A stretch of DNA of 64,000 nucleotides from Kocuria soli (GTDB taxonomy: Bacteria > Actinomycetota > Actinomycetes > Actinomycetales > Micrococcaceae). The first letter of the stretch is position 1; every line of letters begins with the position of its first letter. The position numbers and the translations under genes were made by a program. The stretch spans positions 1 through 64,000 of the forward strand of contig NZ_RKMF01000013.1 of assembly GCF_003797835.1 (NCBI RefSeq). The letters run 5' to 3'. Below are positions 61,631 to 64,000 of this stretch, in pieces. Below the pieces are notes generated by a model that was not told the origin of the DNA, ran no database searches, and was given only the letters and a program-made list of their open reading frames with translations.

Positions 61631-62503
61631 TCACAGCTTGGCCATCATGAGGGGCAAGGCCGTCCCCGACGGCAGGCGGACGGTGTAGTCCGCGTACGCG
61701 GAGAACTCGGTGGCCTCCGGATTGATTTCGACCACCGGAACACCCAGACCCAGCGCCGCCAGTGGCAGGGAAGCCGCGGGTTGGACGATCCCGGAGGTGC
61801 CGATGACCAGGACGAGATCGGCTTCCGTCATGGACTGTTCCGCGGCCTCGAACGCATCCCACGGCAGGGCCTCCCCGAACCACACGACCCCCGGCCTGAT
61901 CCGCGCGTCGCACTCGAGGCACTCGGGAGGCTCAAGGGGCTGTGGGTCCGTGTCGACAGGAGCGTCCAGGCGCAGTTCCCCGATCTGCCAGCGGTCGGCC
62001 GGGCGCTCGCAGGACTCGCAGCGGAATTCGAAGAGCGATCCGTGCAGGTGCGAAAGCACCCGAGAACCGGCTCGCTCGTGGAGGTCGTCCACGTTCTGCG
62101 TGCTGATCGTGAGCTCAACGTCCTGCGCCCAGCGCGCAAGGGCACGGTGTCCGGCGTTGGGCTGCACTCCACGCACCATGCGGGCTCGCTGGACGTACCA
62201 GGACCAGACAACGGCGGGGTCGTCCTCCCACGCTTCCGGAGTGGCCAGTTCCTGGGGCGAGTAGCGGGACCACAGCCCGGTCTCGGGGGTGCGGAAGGTC
62301 GGCACGCCGGACTCCGCCGAGACTCCCGCCCCGGAGAGCACCGCCACGCGGCGTGCTGTTCGGGCCAGATCCAGGACGGCGGGGTCGAAGGCGTCGAGTT
62401 GCGAGTTCAGGCGGGCGGCGAGCTCGGCCAGGTCTTGTGTGCTCGAGACGGCGTGGCTCGGTGGTCCGGGATGGCCCGGGGAGGTGGAAACGTCGTCGGA
62501 CAT
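61631..62503 (-). CDS. NAD-dependent deacylase, sirtuin family
   Basis: The 290-residue enzyme has GAGVSAESGVPTFR (NAD binding), TQNVDDLHERAG, the catalytic histidine in SHLHGSLFEF, and two CxxC pairs (RCESCERP and PECLECDAR) that bind zinc. IGTSGIVQPAASLPLAA is the C-terminal nucleotide motif. It removes acyl groups from lysines using NAD. It has an N-terminal extension of about 45 residues and no signal. The start ATG at 62503 was chosen because the upstream frame is antisense to the next gene. Confidence 0.9.
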   Translation of the reverse strand: MSDDVSTSPGHPGPPSHAVSSTQDLAELAARLNSQLDAFDPAVLDLARTARRVAVLSGAGVSAESGVPTFRTPETGLWSRYSPQELATPEAWEDDPAVVWSWYVQRARMVRGVQPNAGHRALARWAQDVELTISTQNVDDLHERAGSRVLSHLHGSLFEFRCESCERPADRWQIGELRLDAPVDTDPQPLEPPECLECDARIRPGVVWFGEALPWDAFEAAEQSMTEADLVLVIGTSGIVQPAASLPLAALGLGVPVVEINPEATEFSAYADYTVRLPSGTALPLMMAKL

Positions 62504-62608
62504 GACTCCACCGTAGCGGTGCTCCCTCGGAAATCCGGTCGGCCGATTCCAGACCTCCGTCGGTCCTGCCGAGGGTTGGTGCGGGGGGTCGTGTGGTGGA
62601 ATGGATGC

Positions 62609-63031
62609 ATGAAGTTTGACTTCCGGCGCCTGACCCCCGCACTGGTGACCTCGTTGGCCCTGCTGTTCCTCGCGCTGTTGTGCGCGAGCATCGGCTGGGT
62701 GATTCTCGCCTGGATCGTCGGCCTGGCCGGCCTGGCGCTCAACGTGATTGCCGTCGCCGTCGTGCAGATCGACGTGCCCATGGAGTCGAGTCGGACGACC
62801 AACGACCGCAAGGCCAGGCCCACGACAACGACCGTGCGCTCCAACCCCTCCGAGGACCGGGCCAAGGACGCACGGACCGCGCTGCGGGACTCCGCCGCGC
62901 GGACCGGATCGACCTCGACCTCGGTTTCGTCCTCCACCCCCACCTCCTTCTCGGCATCGGCATCGACGTCGAGTGTCACCGGGGACACCGCCGCCGCCGT
63001 CGGCGAACCGAAGATCACCAAGCGCTTCTGA
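62609..63031 (+). CDS. Small membrane protein with a Ser/Thr-rich tail, unknown
   Basis: The 140-residue protein begins MKFDFRRLTPALVTSLALLF and has two predicted helices at about residues 9-27 and 29-52, followed by a polar Ser/Thr/Asp-rich tail with no recognisable domain. No function can be assigned. It is divergent from the sirtuin gene and 13 bp upstream of the MOSC gene, with which it may be co-transcribed. Confidence 0.65.
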   Translation: MKFDFRRLTPALVTSLALLFLALLCASIGWVILAWIVGLAGLALNVIAVAVVQIDVPMESSRTTNDRKARPTTTTVRSNPSEDRAKDARTALRDSAARTGSTSTSVSSSTPTSFSASASTSSVTGDTAAAVGEPKITKRF

Positions 63032-63044
63032 CGCTGGCCGACGC

Positions 63045-63722
63045 ATGAGCGAATCCTCGGTGGGCACCGTCCTGAGCGTGAACGTCGGCCGGCAGCGCTC
63101 GAATCCGGTGCCCGGTCGGGTCGACACCGGGATCCACAAGGCCTCCGTTGCGGGGCCGGTCAACGTTCGTGCCCCCGGTCTGCGCGGTGACGGGGCGGGA
63201 TCGGGATTCGTCGGGGACTACATCGGAGACGACAAGCATCACGGTGGAGACCATCAGGCCGTCTACGCCTTTGCACGGGAGGAACTCGATCACTGGGCCA
63301 CGGAGCTCAATCGCGAGATCCCACCCGGATTGTTCGGGGAGAACCTGACCACCTCCGGTTACGACGTCGATGCCGCCGTCCTGGGGGAGATCTGGCGCAT
63401 CGGTAACCTGCGGCTCCAGGTGACCGGTGGCCGTACGCCGTGCGCGACCTTCGCCGGTGTCATGGGGGAGCCCGGATGGGTCAAGACCTTCGCACAACGG
63501 GGACGGACCGGTGCGTATCTGATGGTCCTCGAGCCCGGGGCCGTCAGTGCCGGGGCCGAGATCGTGGTGGAGTCACGTCCGGACCACGGCATCACCGTGA
63601 GCCAGGCCTTCCGCGCCGGGACCACAGAGCGCGCACTGCTGCCCCAACTGTCGGACCTGGGGCCCTACCTGCTTCCGGAATTGCGAGCGAAAGCGGAGAA
63701 GGCAGCCGGGCGATCCCGCTGA
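63045..63722 (+). CDS. MOSC-domain protein (YiiM-like)
   Basis: The 225-residue protein carries a MOSC domain: VNVRAPGLRGDGAG at the start, the HHGGDHQAVYAFAREELDHW block, FGENLTTSGYDVDAAVLGEI and the conserved cysteine in GRTPCATFAGVMGEPGWVK. MOSC domains transfer or bind sulfur for molybdenum cofactor enzymes; YiiM-type members reduce N-hydroxylated compounds. Here no molybdoenzyme partner is seen. The exact reaction is unknown. Confidence 0.85.
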   Translation: MSESSVGTVLSVNVGRQRSNPVPGRVDTGIHKASVAGPVNVRAPGLRGDGAGSGFVGDYIGDDKHHGGDHQAVYAFAREELDHWATELNREIPPGLFGENLTTSGYDVDAAVLGEIWRIGNLRLQVTGGRTPCATFAGVMGEPGWVKTFAQRGRTGAYLMVLEPGAVSAGAEIVVESRPDHGITVSQAFRAGTTERALLPQLSDLGPYLLPELRAKAEKAAGRSR

Positions 63723-63728
63723 GAGCGG

Positions 63729-64000
63729 TCAGTTGAGGGCCGCGCCCCGGTAGATCTTCTGTACGGCCTCGGGCTCCAGCCGGGTTTCGACGGCGGTGGT
63801 GGTCTCCGGGCTCCGGCGCAGGTAGCGCACCGGACCGTGCTGGCCGGCCGCCAGGCGCATCGCGTCCAACGTGGCGTAGCGCTGCACGGTCTTCGCCGTG
63901 AAAGCCACGCCCTGAACGGGGGAGACGGCCAAGGTGAGCCGGGCCCCGACGCTCGAGAAGTCGTCCTGGCCCCCGGATTCCTCGGGATGTCCGGATTCTT
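63729..64000 (-). CDS. Unknown protein, C-terminal part (truncated by window edge)
   Basis: The minus-strand frame is open to the window end, giving at least 89 residues that finish LEPEAVQKIYRGAALN. The visible part contains DDFSSVGARLTLAVSPVQGV and RLAAGQHGPVRYLRRSPETT. I recognise no family and cannot see the start. Codon use resembles neighbouring genes, so it is probably real. Confidence 0.6.
   Translation of the reverse strand, partial: ESGHPEESGGQDDFSSVGARLTLAVSPVQGVAFTAKTVQRYATLDAMRLAAGQHGPVRYLRRSPETTTAVETRLEPEAVQKIYRGAALN

Noticed and set aside
60677-62608. Long plus-strand open frame opposite the aldo/keto reductase and sirtuin
   Set aside because: Only its last 140 codons (from 62609) form a plausible protein; the rest is antisense to two genes with complete catalytic motifs.

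Overview
The window is a high-GC, gene-dense stretch that looks like an actinobacterial chromosome, most likely order Micrococcales (Micrococcaceae-like, for example Kocuria, Micrococcus or Arthrobacter relatives). The signs are the strong third-position GC, frequent GTG starts, ATGA/GTGA start-stop overlaps, a PIG-L (mycothiol-type) deacetylase, and a ppiA-rhomboid pair that in actinobacteria usually lies close to oriC. The genus cannot be fixed from the sequence alone.

Region 1 (1-18905) is an accessory island with copper-type genes, bounded by insertion sequence material. The left edge is the 3' end of an IS3-family element. The right edge is an IS3-family element (16943-18258) lying against a fragment of another IS (18259-18905) whose terminal repeat matches the left one. 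Inside are: (a) an eight-gene complex-I-like operon with subunits resembling NuoA, a NuoB/NuoD-like fusion, NuoH, J, K, L, M and N, but none of the NADH, flavin or iron-sulfur subunits; (b) a DUF1541/YdhK lipoprotein; (c) a CopB-type copper ATPase behind a perfect CsoR-like palindrome; (d) a Tat-exported multicopper oxidase coupled to a beta-propeller lipoprotein; (e) a divergent two-component system; and (f) gene remnants. A partly matching CsoR-like site precedes the Nuo-like operon, and several unrelated island proteins carry the same Met/His-rich GMDHG motif. My main candidate for an undescribed system is this redox-centre-free complex-I-like machine, apparently tied to copper.

Region 2 (18959-36800) is carbon metabolism and transport. 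It holds an alpha/beta hydrolase, a GAF-domain regulator divergent from an acetoin/2-oxo-acid dehydrogenase operon (E1 alpha, E1 beta, E2, E3), a complete sugar phosphotransferase system in two fused genes (EIIA-HPr-EI and EIIB-EIIC-pseudo-EIIB), an MFS exporter, a PIG-L deacetylase, an atypical Nramp-like transporter and a Lys/Ala-rich membrane protein.

Region 3 (36985-46840) begins with ppiA and a rhomboid protease, followed by a cluster of DnaA-box-like motifs. Then come a maleylacetate reductase pseudogene with two nonsense codons, an ABC exporter pair, a flavohemoglobin, a benzoate-type transporter with an in-frame 30-bp duplication, an exported intradiol dioxygenase and a YciI-like protein.

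Region 4 (46815-64000) is ordinary chromosomal material: a RibD/DHFR-like reductase, a LysE exporter with its divergent LysR regulator, a sulfurtransferase, twin Tat-exported alpha/beta hydrolases, two MFS transporters, a repeat-rich exported protein, a degenerate PAP2-like membrane protein, an MMPL exporter, an aldo/keto reductase, a sirtuin, a small membrane protein, a MOSC protein and a partial gene at the end.
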